From Akebia trifoliata (taxonomy: Eukaryota > Streptophyta > Magnoliopsida > Ranunculales > Lardizabalaceae): a DNA stretch of 64,000 nucleotides. The translations under genes were made by a program, and so were the position numbers. Below the pieces are notes generated by a model. That model was not told the DNA's origin and did no database searches. It saw only the letters and a program-made list of their open reading frames with translations. Shown one piece after another: positions 46,647 to 59,880 of this stretch (within the stretch, counting starts at the first letter, position 1; each line of letters begins with the position of its first letter). The stretch covers positions 17,842,248 through 17,906,247 of the forward strand of contig CM030710.1 in assembly GCA_017979445.1 (NCBI GenBank), written 5' to 3'.

Positions 46647-49600
46647 TGGGCAACACCCAAATTCGCACCTAACATATTGAAATCACCTCGACCCCAGCCG
46701 ACCCGCTAAATAACGGATAGGAGTCCAATCTATGTATCTAAGGAATTTTAAAAGAATAGGGAGTCGCCACCTAGTTTAGGTCTAGGAATCAAAATTAACT
46801 CCAAATGGATATGGTCGGTCAACGGATCAAAGAGATGGGTAAGGGGTCAGGTTACGGGTTTCAGAAGGTGTTAGACACCGAACCCGTCCAATCGAGATGA
46901 TCGGTCTCTACTACGATCCAAAATTAACCTATGGTCAACGGGATAAGACTAGGGTCAAGACCATGGTCCAATCATCATCATCAGTTTATGTCTGGTTTGC
47001 GAAACGAATCTTATGGTTAAGATAATTACATAGATTCTCGAATTTCGCATAAAAGAAATCCCACGATTTAATAAGGCTTACGTGGCACCAAAAATTATTG
47101 GATCAATTCGGTTACATTTTGAATGGTATGAAATCGATTCTCAATGTCACGTATATAACATTAGTGAATTGGCTCATTGACGACATTTTATTAAAAAAAT
47201 TCGATTTTTTGAATTGCCACGTGCATTAAAATCAGTGAGTTTTTGAATTGTCTTGTGTATTAAAATCAGTGAGTCAACCCATACAATTTTAATCAAAACA
47301 ATTCGATTTTTGAATTGCCACGTGATGACATTTTATCAAAGAAATTCGATTTCTGAATCGCCACGTGCGTCCAAAAATCAATGAGTCAACCCACACATTT
47401 ACTGATCAAAGAAATTTTGATTTTTGAATTGCTACGCGTATTAAAATCCGTGAGTCAACCCACACATTTTTAACCAAAGAAATTCAATTTTTGAATTGCC
47501 ACGTGCATCCTAAAATCAGCGAGTTAACTCACAAATTATTAATCAAAGAAATCCAGTTTTTGAATTTTTGAATTGTCATGTGCATCCTAAAATCAGCGAG
47601 TTAACTCACAAATTATTAATCAAAGAAATCCGATTTTCAAATTGTCACTTGTATTAAAATCGGGGAGTAAACTCGTTGTTCAATTTCATAGGAAATTTCG
47701 GTTTCCAATGCACATGAAAATCAGTGAATTGACTCGTTGATTTCATTGAGAAAATCGATTTTTTAAATTTTCGTGTATTCAAAAATTCAATGAATTGATT
47801 AATACTAATATTAATGGGTTGAGCCACACATTATTAATAAAAAAAATCGATTTTTTTTAATTGCCACGTACATTAAAATCAGTGAGTTAATCCATAAATT
47901 TTTATCAAATAAATCTTGATTTTTGAAATGCCACGTGTATTAAAATCAATGAGTCGACTCCCATGCCCAATTTTATAGAAAATCTCTATTTGGAATTTCT
48001 AATGCATACAAAAAATCAGTGAGTTGACTCATGCGCCCATTTCATAGAAAGTTTTGATTTGGAATTTTCAATGCACACGAAAATCAATAAGTCAACTCGT
48101 TGATTTTTTATTGAAGAAAATCGATTTTTAATTTTTTGGGTACGCAAAAAAAAATTATGAATTGATTAACCTTAATGAATTGGCCTAAAAAAACATAAAA
48201 AATTGACGAATCGACCCGATAAATATCAACACCCAACGAGCCAGTCCACCAATTTTATATTAGTGTGTTGGCTCGGTCAATCTATCAACAAAAAATAAGC
48301 GAATCGATCCACTAACATTACTACCACGTACACCCCAAAAATGAATGAAACAATTCGGATGTATAAAAATTCTAAGTCTATCGAAATAAAAATAAAACAA
48401 AAAATAAAAAAAAATTTAATCCTATCAATATATAAAAGACGCGCTATGAAAAACAAGGAGAAAACGAGAATTCAAAATAAAATAAACTAGGAATGGGTTT
48501 ACCTATTGAACTGTAGACAACAAATTGACTCCTTCAAATATAACCTGAAGGCCTGTGAGTACTCGTAGCTGTGGAGACACGAGAACCGAGAGCAGAGAAA
48601 GTGAGAGAGAGATGTTGGAGAAGAATGTAATGGCAAAAAAAATGTGGTGAAAATAGGGTTGTTCGGAGAAAAAGTTAATGGTGAAACGTTGGGCAGCAAG
48701 GGGGCTGTAGCAAGTGGTTGCTATTTTTTTTTTGAAAGGACAACAAAATTTTTTTTATTTTTTTTACTATTATGAAATGATCGCTGATCTTGCTGTTTTA
48801 TGGTATATTTACCATTAAATGCAAGAGAGGGAGAAAGGGGAGAGATCGGAGAGATGGAGATGAGGGAGCAAAAAAAACTGTTGCTGTTTTTTTTTTTTGT
48901 TTTTTCTTCTTCTTCCTCTCTAAAAAAAATGTGGGATAGTAAGGACAGATTTGGAAGGAGGGATATGAAGTGAAGATGAGAGAGATGAAGTGGATGGGCT
49001 ATAGTAGGTTTTTTTTGATTAGGAGAAGAAGGGGTGCTTTTTTTTTTAATGGAGAAGAAGGTATCTGGGATTTTTAATGGAGGCAGTCCAAAAAAATGTT
49101 TTTTTTTTTCGACATGGTAGCTTCCTTTGCTATTTTATGGTTGTTCTCCAAGAAAATCTGAAAGAAGGAAAGATGAGAGAGATGAGAAAAAGGGGAGTGA
49201 AAATTGAAAAATGAGAGAGTTGCAGGTTTTAATGGCAGTCCACATAAAAATTTTTTCCTTCTCTTTTTTTCCTCCTTTTTTTGTTGCTTTGGCTACTATT
49301 TTATGGTTGTATTTCCATCACCTATGAGAGAGGGAGAGTTGGGAGAGATGATGATGGGAGAGAGGGTGGAGATGGGAGTGATGGTGGGTGGTTATGAGAA
49401 AGAATTGGAGACGTTGGAGAGATGAGGAGATGAAGACGTGGGTGGTTTTGCTATTTTTTTTTTTAATTTTTTTTTTTGTTTGAATTTTTCTTTTCAGAGA
49501 ATGGGAGAGGGATCCCACGCTACTCGCTTCATTAACGGTTCCTTGTCGATGAGTTACCATTAGTTGATAATTTGATTTTGATTCCGATTGGTTGGAAAAT

Positions 49601-50566
49601 TTTTTTATTTGAGTCACCATTTTGATTTGAATTTGAATTTGATTAAAATTTAATTTGAATTTTGATTGGTTGTTGGTCGATTTTATTTTATTTTGATTGG
49701 TTGATCGATTCGATTTTAATTTTACTTTTTAATTGGTTGAGTGATTTTTAACTTGATTTTCAATTTGATTTTGATTTTGTATTTTAATTGATTTCTTGAT
49801 TTTTAATTTAAAATTAATTTTTATTTTGTATTTTAATTGAAATTTAATTTGATTTCCGATTTTAAATGAATTTTAAATTTTGAATTTTAATTGGATCTTG
49901 GTTAAATTTTAGTTTAATTTTTAATTTGAATTTTGATTTTCAGTTTGAATTTGATTTAAATTTTAAATTGATTTCTTGGTTTAATTTTAGTTTGATTTTC
50001 AATTTAAATTTTATTTTCTTAAGGATCAGGGTCTCTATATTAGAATTGGATATTGAGGAGCATTTTGATCATTTTTATGATTTTTTATGAATTTCTCTGT
50101 TTTCATCGATTTGGGTCCCGTTAGGCTCGAAATCACATTCTGAGTGCAATGAAGGTACTTTTAAGATTTTTCGAAGGTCCAAAATTTATGAGGAGCATTT
50201 TCATCATTTTGATGATTTTTACAGATTTTTATGGATTTTAGCGTGAGGTTTCTTTTAGTCCCTGTGTGGTTATTTCTAAGTCTCAAATCCATATTCTTCT
50301 ACCGTAGCGAGGTCTCTAACTTATCGAACTGTATAGCGAACCTATACGTACGTGCTTGCCAAGTCGGGTGTAAGATGTAACGATCTTAAGCGTGCCTAAA
50401 TTTCTATATCGAGTCGTTACGAGTAGGGGATATTAAAATACTAGAAACAGAAAGTATCAAGCAGTACTCATAAGCATTCAAGTTCTTTTATACTCATCAT
50501 TAGGAATCCACAACAACTAGGTGACGAATTATCGAATTAGGTAGATGCAAAAATGGGGTGTCTACA
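46647..50566 (-). mobile_element. 3.9-kb solo LTR inside element C
   Basis: On the + strand starts TGGGCAACACCC and ends GGGGTGTCTACA (LTR start TGTAGACACCCC on the minus strand). Flanks are CATGT (46642-46646) and CATAT (50567-50571), a duplicate with one change. It shares with the Ogre-like family the start TGTAGACACCCC and the GAGTCGCCACCTAGT and GAAGGTGTTAG-CACC blocks near its 3' end (46751-46880). It is over twice as long and otherwise different, so it is a third related family. About 47190-48130 holds tandem repeats with G-boxes. About 48720-49480 is rich in GAGAGA/T-tract sequence; 49560-50020 is AATTTGATTTT-type low complexity. Confidence 0.85.
47190..48130. repeat. Degenerate ~75-bp repeats with CACGTG boxes in the 3.9-kb LTR
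   Basis: About twelve imperfect units built on GAATTGCCACGTGCATTAAAATCAGTGAGTCAAC-type sequence, then ATCAAAGAAATTCGATTTTT. Perfect CACGTG G-boxes lie at 47218, 47319, 47362, 47500 and 47932; other units have one-base variants. Confidence 0.85.
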
Positions 50567-50870
50567 CATATCCTCATCAGACTACACGAACAAGTCTTTG
50601 AAATTTTTAAGTAAATTCATTGTCCCTTCATGTTCCTCTAGGGATAAGATGGTTTCTATTTGATTCTCTTTAGGAATTATTTTCTATCCCGAAGTCAATA
50701 ACCTTTGCTTTCTCGATTAAAGATTGAGTCCGACCATTATCTATCATTGAAGTTAGATTATTAGTTAATCTGTTAATGCGCTCGAGGTATTCAAAAATTT
50801 CCTTTATCCAATCAAATTCAGATGAGACGACAGACACCTCTATAGACTCGATAAACTAATTCGACTTTAT
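50567..50870 (-). pseudogene. Element C RT-opening stub
   Basis: Reads DLF-V-x-SDEDM at about 50600-50567 on the minus strand, matching the stub in A (about 6045-6075), and upstream the LTNNLTSMID-type stretch (about 50765-50735). The solo LTR entered right after it. Confidence 0.65.
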
Positions 50871-53733
50871 AAGGAAAAAGTAGACTCGATCTAAAGAAAA
50901 CATAACATTGATGAATTGATAAAAAAAATGGATTCAGACTAACCCACATGACTCATGAAAACTCAAGACAAGTACTTACAATGGGCTTGATTACAGACTA
51001 CGGACTCGAGATATTGCTTAAGACCGGTAGGATTGAGGCACTATGATCTTTAGGAAACAACTGGGCGATGTTGAGAAATTTTGAGGTCATTTCTGACTGT
51101 TGACTTGATATTGATGTTTGTTCTAACTGACCGGATTTACAACCCTAACTAGACGATGATAACCTTGTAACCCCATCAAATGTGGATTATCAATTTCAGT
51201 GTTACCCCCTTGATAACATTTTAAATGAAACCTAATATTTTATCGAATTCTGTGCACCAATTCATTCATGTAATGATTATTTAAAAGGAAAATAATTTTA
51301 TTGCAATTTGGACAATTATTGACAAATAATGTTTTCATTGAATAAAAACTTTCACAAATCTGATTATTTTTTTACAAATCATTTTCTTTTTAGAAAAATA
51401 AATTTTAGTAATTTTTCAAAGTCTATGCAAAAAATAAATTTTTTGTAAAAATTTTTTTTTTAAGAAAAAACATATTTAAAAAATTTTCCAAGGTCCATGC
51501 AAAAAAATAGATCTTTTGTAAATCATTTTTCCTTCCTTCTTTTCTTTTGAAAAATATTTTCTTCTGGAAAACATTTTTTTTCTGAAAAATATTTTTCTTT
51601 CGGAGAACATTTAAAAAAATATGGATTGAAACCCGAATTCAACAAAAAGTTTGAATACCATTTTGATTTGAATGGTCCGACCCATCATGATTGTTGGACC
51701 GAGATGGACTGGGTCATTATGAAAATGAATTATTTATTGGGCTGGTGCACCCAACAATATGATAGCCTTGACCTAAATTAAACAAAAGTTTGGTCTCTTG
51801 AGGATAAAACTGTAACTTCCTGATCTCAACATTTGTAAAATCTATTTCTATCAAACAACCCAGGAATACCCATGATAAGTTTGAGTCGTGACCTATAGGG
51901 GAGGTTTCTAGACTCTAGGTTTATTTCGTGCAATGCAATTTATCTGACCACCCTTGCCTAAGTGCACCTATATACCTCTTAAACATACTCAATCGGATGG
52001 TACGTGGTGACTTGGTTTGATATACCATATATGTGATAATCTAAAACTTCAACTCACTTCTCTGAAGCCAAAATCAATCAGTTTAATCCCCAGATCAGAG
52101 GTGAAGCGCGATGCTTGAGCAAAGGTACTCTTAAATCACCTATTTTCTAGAATAGACTTAGTCTATCCTCCTAGTACCATAGTACATCAGAGTAGGATCT
52201 CGTTTAGGCACTAATTTTGACCAAGAAGTGCAATTGATGTACTTATATTATCTTTGATATATCTTATAGGTACAAGTCTAGGGTTGTAGCTTTCATAAAT
52301 GATTTAGCATTCCATGAGAGACCGACTACGTACTAGTACTACGTTGGCATTCGGGACATTTGACTGTGCGGCTTACAATAGGACAAAGGCTCAGGTCACT
52401 CTAGCATGGGTGCATCGATATACCTTTCAGACTCACCTGATCAAACGGTACTGATGCCCCAGTTTTATATACCCTAAGGTACGTGACTGGAGTTGTGATT
52501 TTTATTAATGACATCGCATCTCCGAGGAGACCGGGTCACGCACTAGTGTTACGTTGGCTATAAGGGACATGCAACGTGCAATGTAATAAACGTGCTAGTG
52601 GTGTGTGCAAAACAGGGTAGGGTGTGCCTAGGGCCTTTTTCAAATAAATGAGTCTATGGGCTAAATCAGATCACACAAGTATGGATATCAAATAAATATT
52701 GATTTTAAAAAACAAAAGTATCCATAACATCAAGACTAAGATCAAGAAATGCATATCAAAAATATATATCAATCAAGATCATGGCATGTCAAATATGCAA
52801 TCAATTAGCATAGCACCGAAATAATTAATCATTGAACAACTATTGAAATATGCACAAGAATTTTTTTTTTAAATGAACTAAAACAAAAAGACTTTTTTTT
52901 GGTGGTCCAATCAATGATCACTTTGAGTGACCCAAAACAATTTGAGATTTCAATGAATATTGAATTGAGAATAGAATGATAGTTGTTGAGATTTGGAGTA
53001 ATGAATCCCTTTTTTTATTTTTATTTAGAAAAAAACTTTTAAAAAAACTAATTGATTTTTGATTTTAAAGAAAAGAAATTCTTTTTTTTTTTGCTGTCAA
53101 CACCTAATTTTTTATTGTTACCAAAACATCCAACATGCCGTCAGCACACACAACACTCATTTTTTTTCGTATATATTGTTGCCTAGTAACACACAACAAC
53201 AACAGCACAACAGCAATACACAACACACAACAGCAACACCCAACAGGAACAACAACACCCAACAGGAACAACAACACACAACAGCAACAACAACACACAA
53301 CAACACCAGCATTTTTTTTTTGTTGCTGCGAACAACATACAACAACACATTTTTTTTTTTGCTGTCAATGGACAGATCCATACGCTTAAAAGAAAAGAAA
53401 CAAAAAATTAAAAAAAAAAAAAAACAAACTCCATACTTCAACAATCATTACTCCATCCTTAATAAAACTAATTTCTTGAAATCTTGCATTATTTAGGGTC
53501 ATTCCAAATGACTCTTGATTGAACCATAGAAAATAACATGCCAAAGATAAATATTCAAATTCTAAACAAATAATCAATAATTGAGCCAACAAGAATAATA
53601 AAAATAAAATAAACAGATAAACAAACAACTAAAAATATGAAAAAACAAACTAAAAAAAGTAAAATAAAAAATAACTACGTCGTTTTGGCAATGCTCTCAT
53701 ATTTGAGAATTTTCAAGTTTGATCCTCAATAGT
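50871..53733 (-). other. Element C noncoding leader
   Basis: Counterpart of A's leader. About 51240-51780 matches A 4860-5350, and 51890-52640 is the conserved block shared with A and B. 53185-53335 is a CAACA/CAGCAACA-rich tract, and hairpin-forming TTGTTGCT-GCG-AACAACA lies at about 53320-53337. The open frames through the CAACA tract are low-complexity artefacts. Confidence 0.7.
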
Positions 53734-53750
53734 CCCCAACGGAGTCGCCA
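53734..53750 (-). other. Primer binding site of element C (tRNA-Arg)
   Basis: The minus strand reads TGGCGACTCCGTTGGGG, one mismatch from the complement of tRNA-Arg(ACG), one base from the LTR. Confidence 0.9.
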
Positions 53751-53751
53751 C

Positions 53752-55331
53752 TGAAAGCGCCCTCGATCTGTGGGGTGCGCGGATCCACTTTTGATTTTTG
53801 AGGTTTGGGAGTCGTCACCTACTTATTACGGTTTAAGAACCGAATATTGACCCTACAAAGATAAAAATAACTAATCTACGAATAGAAAAACTATGGTCCG
53901 GGGATCACGTTACGAGCTTAGAAGGTGTTAGGCACCAACCTCACCCGGCAAACGCCGATCTCTACTATACTCCAAAGAAAATTACATAGCTAAAAGGCCT
54001 AAAATAAATAAATAAAATAAAAATAAAAAAGTTTACCTTGATGATCGCAACAATGGTTCTCTCAGAACTGACGGAGAGATTTCTTGCTTCGTTTCTATCA
54101 CTGGATCCGCTTCTGATATTCTAAGATGAAGTATCTTCTTCCTAGATTTGAATATTTCCTAATTTTTGATGAATTTTTGGGTGTTTTAGAAAGATTTTTG
54201 GGTGTTTTTTGAACTAAAGTTGGGGTATGGATATTAAATAAGGGGTTAGGACTTCAAAATTAAGGTTTTGAAAAGATTGGGGAGGCTCCTTGACCTACTT
54301 TTTCTAGGGTTTATTTTTTCATAAGAAAATAGGTTGTAAAGACCCTTATTTATAGATTTTTTATTAAGAGCTTTTTAGATAGAGTTAGAGTTAGATATAT
54401 TTTTTTTAGATAGTTTTAGAGTTTAATTGTGTTTATTTTAGATAATTTTAGAATTTAATTAGAATTCCATTAGTTAGTTTTATAATTTAATTAGAATTCT
54501 ATTAGGGGTAGGGTTTGACTTTGGTCTTATTATATTAATTAGGGTTTTAACTTAAGTCTCACTTGATTAACTAGATTTTAGGATTTCGATTTAAGTCTTA
54601 CTTGATTAACTTGATTTTAGGATTTTGACTTAGGTCTCACTTAATTGACTAGATTTTAGGATTTTGACTTAAGTCACACTTGATTGACTTTAATTTTAAT
54701 TAAGATTTCACTTTACATTAATTAACATTTTAATTATTAATTTCAGAATTTTTAATTATTAAAATTGTAAAATTATCGTTTTGTCCTCGGAGAGGACTTT
54801 TTGCGTTTTAAGTCATTTTTCGATATTCCAGGATGTTTTGGAATCAATTTTTCATAAGGAATTCAATGGGAATATCGACTTGTATCACTTATGAATTTTT
54901 TCAGCATGAAATGATCGTGAACTTTATGAGGAGCATTTTCGTATCTTTATCTAATTTGATGAAAATTGACGAAATGACTTATTTAGTTTCAATTTGTGTT
55001 TTATGTGTTTGAAAGGATTTTCCTAAGCGTACTGTAGGCTCTAGGGATGTTTTGAGGTTAAAGGTATTTTGGTAATGTGGTCATTTTTTAGTAATTTTTA
55101 TCGTGAAGCTTCTTTTTGTCTTCAAGATGATGATTTCTATGTTTTTGAGGTTATATTTTCCTAACATAGCGTGGTTTCTATTGTTTTGTTAGTTCGAGAT
55201 ACCTCATCCGAATTTCTAAAACACATCTGGTAACCAAATAGAGCATTGGAATAAACATCCATCATTGGGAACCGTTGCAATCAGGTTGACGAGTTGATTA
55301 ATCAGGCGAGTACAAAAATATGGTGTCTACA
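53752..55331 (-). repeat. Element C 5' LTR (1580 bp)
   Basis: TGAAAGCGCC...GGTGTCTACA on the + strand. Minus-strand TATAAATA at 54347-54354. Similar to A and F LTRs (subfamily alpha). Confidence 0.92.
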
Positions 55332-56601
55332 CCTCTCACATCGAAGCCTATCAAGAGACAATACATGTGAACCCGCCTACCTTTACACTATACAGAGTCC
55401 GCCTTTACACACAACGTTCTCTAGAAAATACATAGGAAAAATTACCAGATCTCATAAGCTATAATATTCTTTAAGGTTTCCTATACTACTGAAGAGCATA
55501 TAACATCTAGCACTATCCTAGATTAACTCGTCGCTTCCGAATACAGAACAACGCATAACTCTTTATGGGTCTTCTACGAATCTTTTCTAGTAAACAAAGT
55601 AGTTTGTTTTATATATAGTATATCATTTCTTTTTATCGAAAATACAAAAGTTTTGGTTGTGTCTACTAATGACATCCATTTATCATTTCCATCCATCTAT
55701 ATATCTATCACATTTTATGTGGCATGACCACTAATTAAACCTAAAGGCATTATCCCATCTATCAGTCGAGTACATATGGTCTCTCTATCTATCCATCAAT
55801 CATCTAATTTCCTATATATCTATCAAAGTATCTTCACTTTTAAAGTTGTTTGAAATCCATAAAGCATCAACCAATTCCATTCGATGATTTTGGTTGAGTA
55901 GAAAAGTTCAGAAAATGTAATAAAATCATAAGACGTGAAAGTTAGAACAAAATTTGGCTAAGTGTTGGAAAAAGTGATTTTTCAAAGTTTGTCGAAATTG
56001 AAAACGGATTTTTGTACATGAAAGCCCTCGACAACATGAAAAAGACCATATAATTTTTATAACTTAATTCAAAGTAATGCACAAGATATCGCATTTTGAA
56101 AATCGGACGAAAATGTTAAATTTTTTCTTGAAATAAAAAATTACTCTATGATATGATGAGATTTAGATCTCAAAATCATTTTCAAAGTTTTCAAATTGAG
56201 GGTAAAACCTTAATTTCATTATAGAACTTAAAGTAAATGTTCTCTTTAAAGTAATTTATTAAAAATGAAGGGCTAAAAATAGTACACAAGCTGTAGGGGA
56301 AGTAGTGCTAAAGCTGGTTTTCAAAATTTGAAAGTTTTTGGGTCTAACAGCGGTGTCGTCAAAATTGATAGTGGTTGATGGTGGAGACATTAGAGGCTGA
56401 CGGCAACACCGTCAGCAAATGGAAGGCTTTGAACAATTTCATTGTTTTCTCATCAAAAATCGATCAAAATTGATACTAACTCTATAGATTTGGTTCTAAA
56501 ACATTGTCCAACATATGAACAACTTAAATAAAACCTAAAGAGTTCAAATCAATCGAAACTAATTATGTAAACATGAGTTAATCCATTCAAACATGCGTAG
56601 G

Positions 56602-58338
56602 TGTAGACACCCCATTTTTGCATCCGCCTGATTAATCAACTCGTCAACCCGATCGCAATGATTCCCAATGATGGATGTGTATTCCATTGCTTTATTTTGT
56701 TATCCGATATGTTTCAGAAATCCGGATGAGGTATCTTGAATTGACAAAACCTTAGAAACCACGCTACGCTACGAAAATATGACCCTAGAAACATAGAAAT
56801 CATCATCTTGCAAACTAAAAAGAAGTTTCACGATAAAAATCACTAAAAATTGACCAAATTACCAAAATACCCCTAGCCTCAAAACAACCCTAGAGCCTAC
56901 GTTACGCTTAGGAAAACTCTCTCGAACACATAAAATAACAAATCAGAACCAAATAAATCATTTCGTCAATTTTAATAGAATTCGACAAAATTACAAAAAT
57001 GCCCCTCATGAAGTTCATGACCATTTCTCACAAAAAATTTCATAAATGACACAAACTAATACTTCCATTGAATTCCTTACGAAAAATCGATTCTAAAACA
57101 TCCTAGAACATTAAAAATCGACTTAAAACGTGAAAAGTCCTCTCCGGGGGTAAAACGGTAATTTCACAATTTTCATAATTAAAAAATTCGAAATTAATAA
57201 ATAAAACATTAAATAATTAAAGTGAAACATTAATGAAATTAATTTAAAATTTTGAGCCGAAGAAATCGATCAATCGGGTTTTCAAGTAAAATTGTTGAGG
57301 GTTCGTAAGATATTTCTTTAAGAACCCCTCCATTTGGGGGTCCAAAGAATTAAAGATATTTTAGAGGGGGGTTCTCCCAAAATTTAAAGTCAATCAAGCA
57401 AGACTAAGGTCAAGGTATTAAAGTCAATCAAGTGAGACTAAAGTCAAAATTAAAGTCAATTAAGCAAGACTGAAGTCAAGATATTAAAAGTCAATTAATT
57501 AAGACTAAAGTCAAAACATTAAAAATCAATCAAATAAGACCAAAAATCATAATAGAGTTCTAACTAAATAATAACTAAATCTAATAGAGTTCTAACTTAA
57601 AAACAATTCTACCTAAAACAATTCTAATTAAAACACAATTCTACCTAAAACAAGTCTAACTAAAACACAACTCTAATTAAAAAAACTCTAATTAAACACT
57701 AACTCTATCCAAATCAACCCCTAAAAACATCTATAAATAGAGGTGCTCACACCCTATTTTCGTATCAAATCATAAACCCTAAGAGAAGTAGGTCTAGAAG
57801 CCCCCCTAGCCTCCCATAAACCCTAGTTTTGGAGCCCCAACTCCTTACCTAACATCCCTCCTTCGATTTTAGCCTAAAGAACGCCTAAAAACCTTTCAAA
57901 AACATCCCAAAATCCGCAACAAACTTGAAGAGTTCAGATCCAAAAATAAGGAGATACCTTGTCTTGAAGATCCGAAATCTAATCCGGAGACAGAACGAAG
58001 CAAGGGAGTACGGTACAAGGAGCTATTTTTTTCAGATCTGAGGGAACAAAATCCTTGCTATCGGAAAGGTATAAAATTTTTTATTTTTATTTTTATCTAG
58101 GTTTTTAGCAATGTGATTTATTTGGGACGTTAGTAGAGACCGGCTTTGACTGGGCGAAGTTGGTGCCTAACACCTTCCAACCCCGTAACGTGATCCCCAG
58201 ACTCTTTTTCTCTTTCGTAGATTAGTTTACCTTTTTTAGAGTCAGTTTGGTTCCTAGACCTTAACAACTAGGTGGCGACTCCCAAACCTCAAGGGTCAAA
58301 AGTGGATCCGCGCACCCCGTGGATCGAGGACGCTTTCA
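56602..58338 (+). mobile_element. Solo LTR D (subfamily beta, 1737 bp), TSD GTAGG
   Basis: TGTAGACACC...GCTTTCA, complete. A perfect duplicate GTAGG flanks it (56597-56601 and 58339-58343). TATAAATA at 57732-57739. Closest in the window to the LTRs of B. Inserted in element E's 3' LTR. Confidence 0.96.
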
Positions 58339-59087
58339 GTAGGTTTAACGAAATGATAGATATTTGGAAGAACAATAACAATCTAAAGGATAACATGAAA
58401 TTTTCTATGAACTTATTGTATACCTAGAAGGTAGAAAGGTAGGCATCTTATTTCGGGTTATTCTCTATGGTTCAATGGAGTCTAAGATCACCTTCGGCTA
58501 ACCACATAAACTTTCTACCAACGAAAATTGTATTTTCTCTCGTCCAGGCGTAATCCTCGACGAAGTCTAGGACTTTCCTTCTTGTGATGAAGCTTGAATC
58601 GTTCTAGTTCTGCTTAGATCTGAGTTGCAAATGTTGAAAAAAATGGGTTGAATCTTGATTGGAGAGAAGAATAAGAAAAATTAGATTTTTCTCTAGAATT
58701 CAGATATTTATAACTTAAGTGGGACATAAGCGTCATTTTGAGAGTTATTTTTCCTGAATACCGATTTGACCATTCTTACACTCCATTTCGGGTGATTTTT
58801 CGATACAAATCTAACGGTATTATCGGATTCCTCAAATTACGTCTCTAAAGTGCCATTTACCTATTGGGCAAATATCTAATACGAAACTCGAGAATTTGAT
58901 AACTTTTTCAATCGAGTTCTGATTAAATCATGCTTACAGGTTAAAATATGTTTATCAATCTTTCTAAATCTATTAGTGAAGTTAATTTTCCTCAAATATT
59001 AGAAATTAAGCATCTGTAATGTTAAATCAACATAAAAATCTAAAATACTTTCCTCAAGATACATATTAAAATTTTCAGGTCATTACA

Positions 59088-59104
59088 TCCTCCCCCCTTA
59101 ATAA
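59088..59104 (-). other. Polypurine tract of element E
   Basis: The minus strand reads CTTATTAAGGGGGGAGGA, directly before the LTR start TGTAATGACC. Confidence 0.85.
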
Positions 59105-59880
59105 GAACTTCGTCCTCAAAATTAAACATACCTCAATCTAAGAATAAGTCTAGAAATTGAGTTTGCATCTCCGTTTCTTTCTCCCAAGTTGCTTTCTCTA
59201 CATTGTGATGTCTCTAAAGCACCTTAACCAATAGAATAGCGAGTGACATGGTCAAGAATCAGTACTGACCCTTCCTCATATGATATGTCTCCCTCTAGAT
59301 TCAATGACTAACAATCAATAACGTGGGATAGGTACGGTTCATATTTCCTTAACATTGATACATGAAATACATTATGAACCCTTTCTAACTAAGCGGGTAA
59401 AACCAACTTGTATGCGACCTTACCAACTTTGTCTATGATCTCAAATGGTCCTACATACCTCGGCTTCAATTTCCCCTTAATCCCAAACCTGCTGATCCTC
59501 CTCATAAGAGAAACTTTCAAAAATACTAAGTCATCCACAACCAACTTTAACAGTCATTGACGATGATCTGCATAACTTTTTTGTCGACTCTGTGTGACTT
59601 GCAACTTCTTTCGAATAGTTATAATCTTCTCAGTAGTCTCTGAGACAATGTCAGGTCCCAACAGAATACTATCCCTGATTTTTGCCCAATAATTCGGTAA
59701 TCTACACAGCCGACCATACAATGCCTCAAATGGTGTTATACCTATACTGGACTGGTAACTATTGTTATAGGCGAATTCGACTAAGGCTAAGTGATTCTTC
59801 TAGTTACCTTCAAAATCTAGTATACAATCCTTCAACATGTCTTCCAATATCTGAATAACACATTCTGATTACCCATCAGT
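59105..59880 (-). pseudogene. Element E integrase C-terminal region and chromodomain-like tail
   Basis: On the minus strand from 59880: ALVEFAYNNSYQ (about 59790-59755) and GITPFEALYGR, as in Del-type integrases. Then KPRYVGPFEIIDKVGKVAYKL (about 59475-59400) and VFHVSMLRKYEP (about 59370-59335). The tail YEEGSVLILDHVTR and NVEKATWEKETEMQTQ (about 59285-59150) matches the degenerate (group II) chromodomain of the Tekay clade. Several stops. In active relatives the chromodomain guides insertion into heterochromatin. Confidence 0.8.

Larger units (their letters stand above)
41757..55331 (-). mobile_element. Element C: non-autonomous Ogre-like retrotransposon, both LTRs
   Basis: Minus-strand sister of element A inside E's 3' LTR. 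The 5' LTR is 53752-55331, primer site 53734-53750, leader to about 50870, RT stub and integrase relic (50867-50567 and 46641-45940), 52-bp-type array 43740-44645, polypurine tract 43311-43323, and 3' LTR 41757-43310. The flanking duplicate is CCCCT (41752-41756) against CCTCT (55332-55336), with one change. A 3.9-kb solo LTR (46647-50566) interrupts the pol relic. There is no gag. It shares with A the same loss of gag and RT. Confidence 0.92.
40815..59087 (-). repeat. Element E 3' LTR in three pieces (40815-41756, 55332-56601, 58339-59087)
   Basis: Left end TGTCACATCCCGAAATCC, right end TTTTCAGGTCATTACA, giving the near-inverted termini usual for Del-type LTRs. Pieces total about 2.95 kb once C and D are removed. 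The minus-strand TATA (TATAAATA) is at about 58705-58712, about 375 bases from the LTR start. The middle piece (55332-56601) has no recognisable coding content. Confidence 0.8.

Noticed and set aside
48720..49480. Host promoter-like GA-rich (GAGA) region
   Set aside because: Lies wholly inside a solo LTR with defined ends and an almost matching duplicate; no adjacent gene.
49204..49620. Open frames in the GAGAGA/T-rich part of the 3.9-kb LTR
   Set aside because: Low-complexity translation, no start context or known motif.
53059..53496. 145-codon open frame in C leader
   Set aside because: Asn/Gln/Thr-rich translation of a CAACA low-complexity tract; overlapping frames on both strands are equally open.
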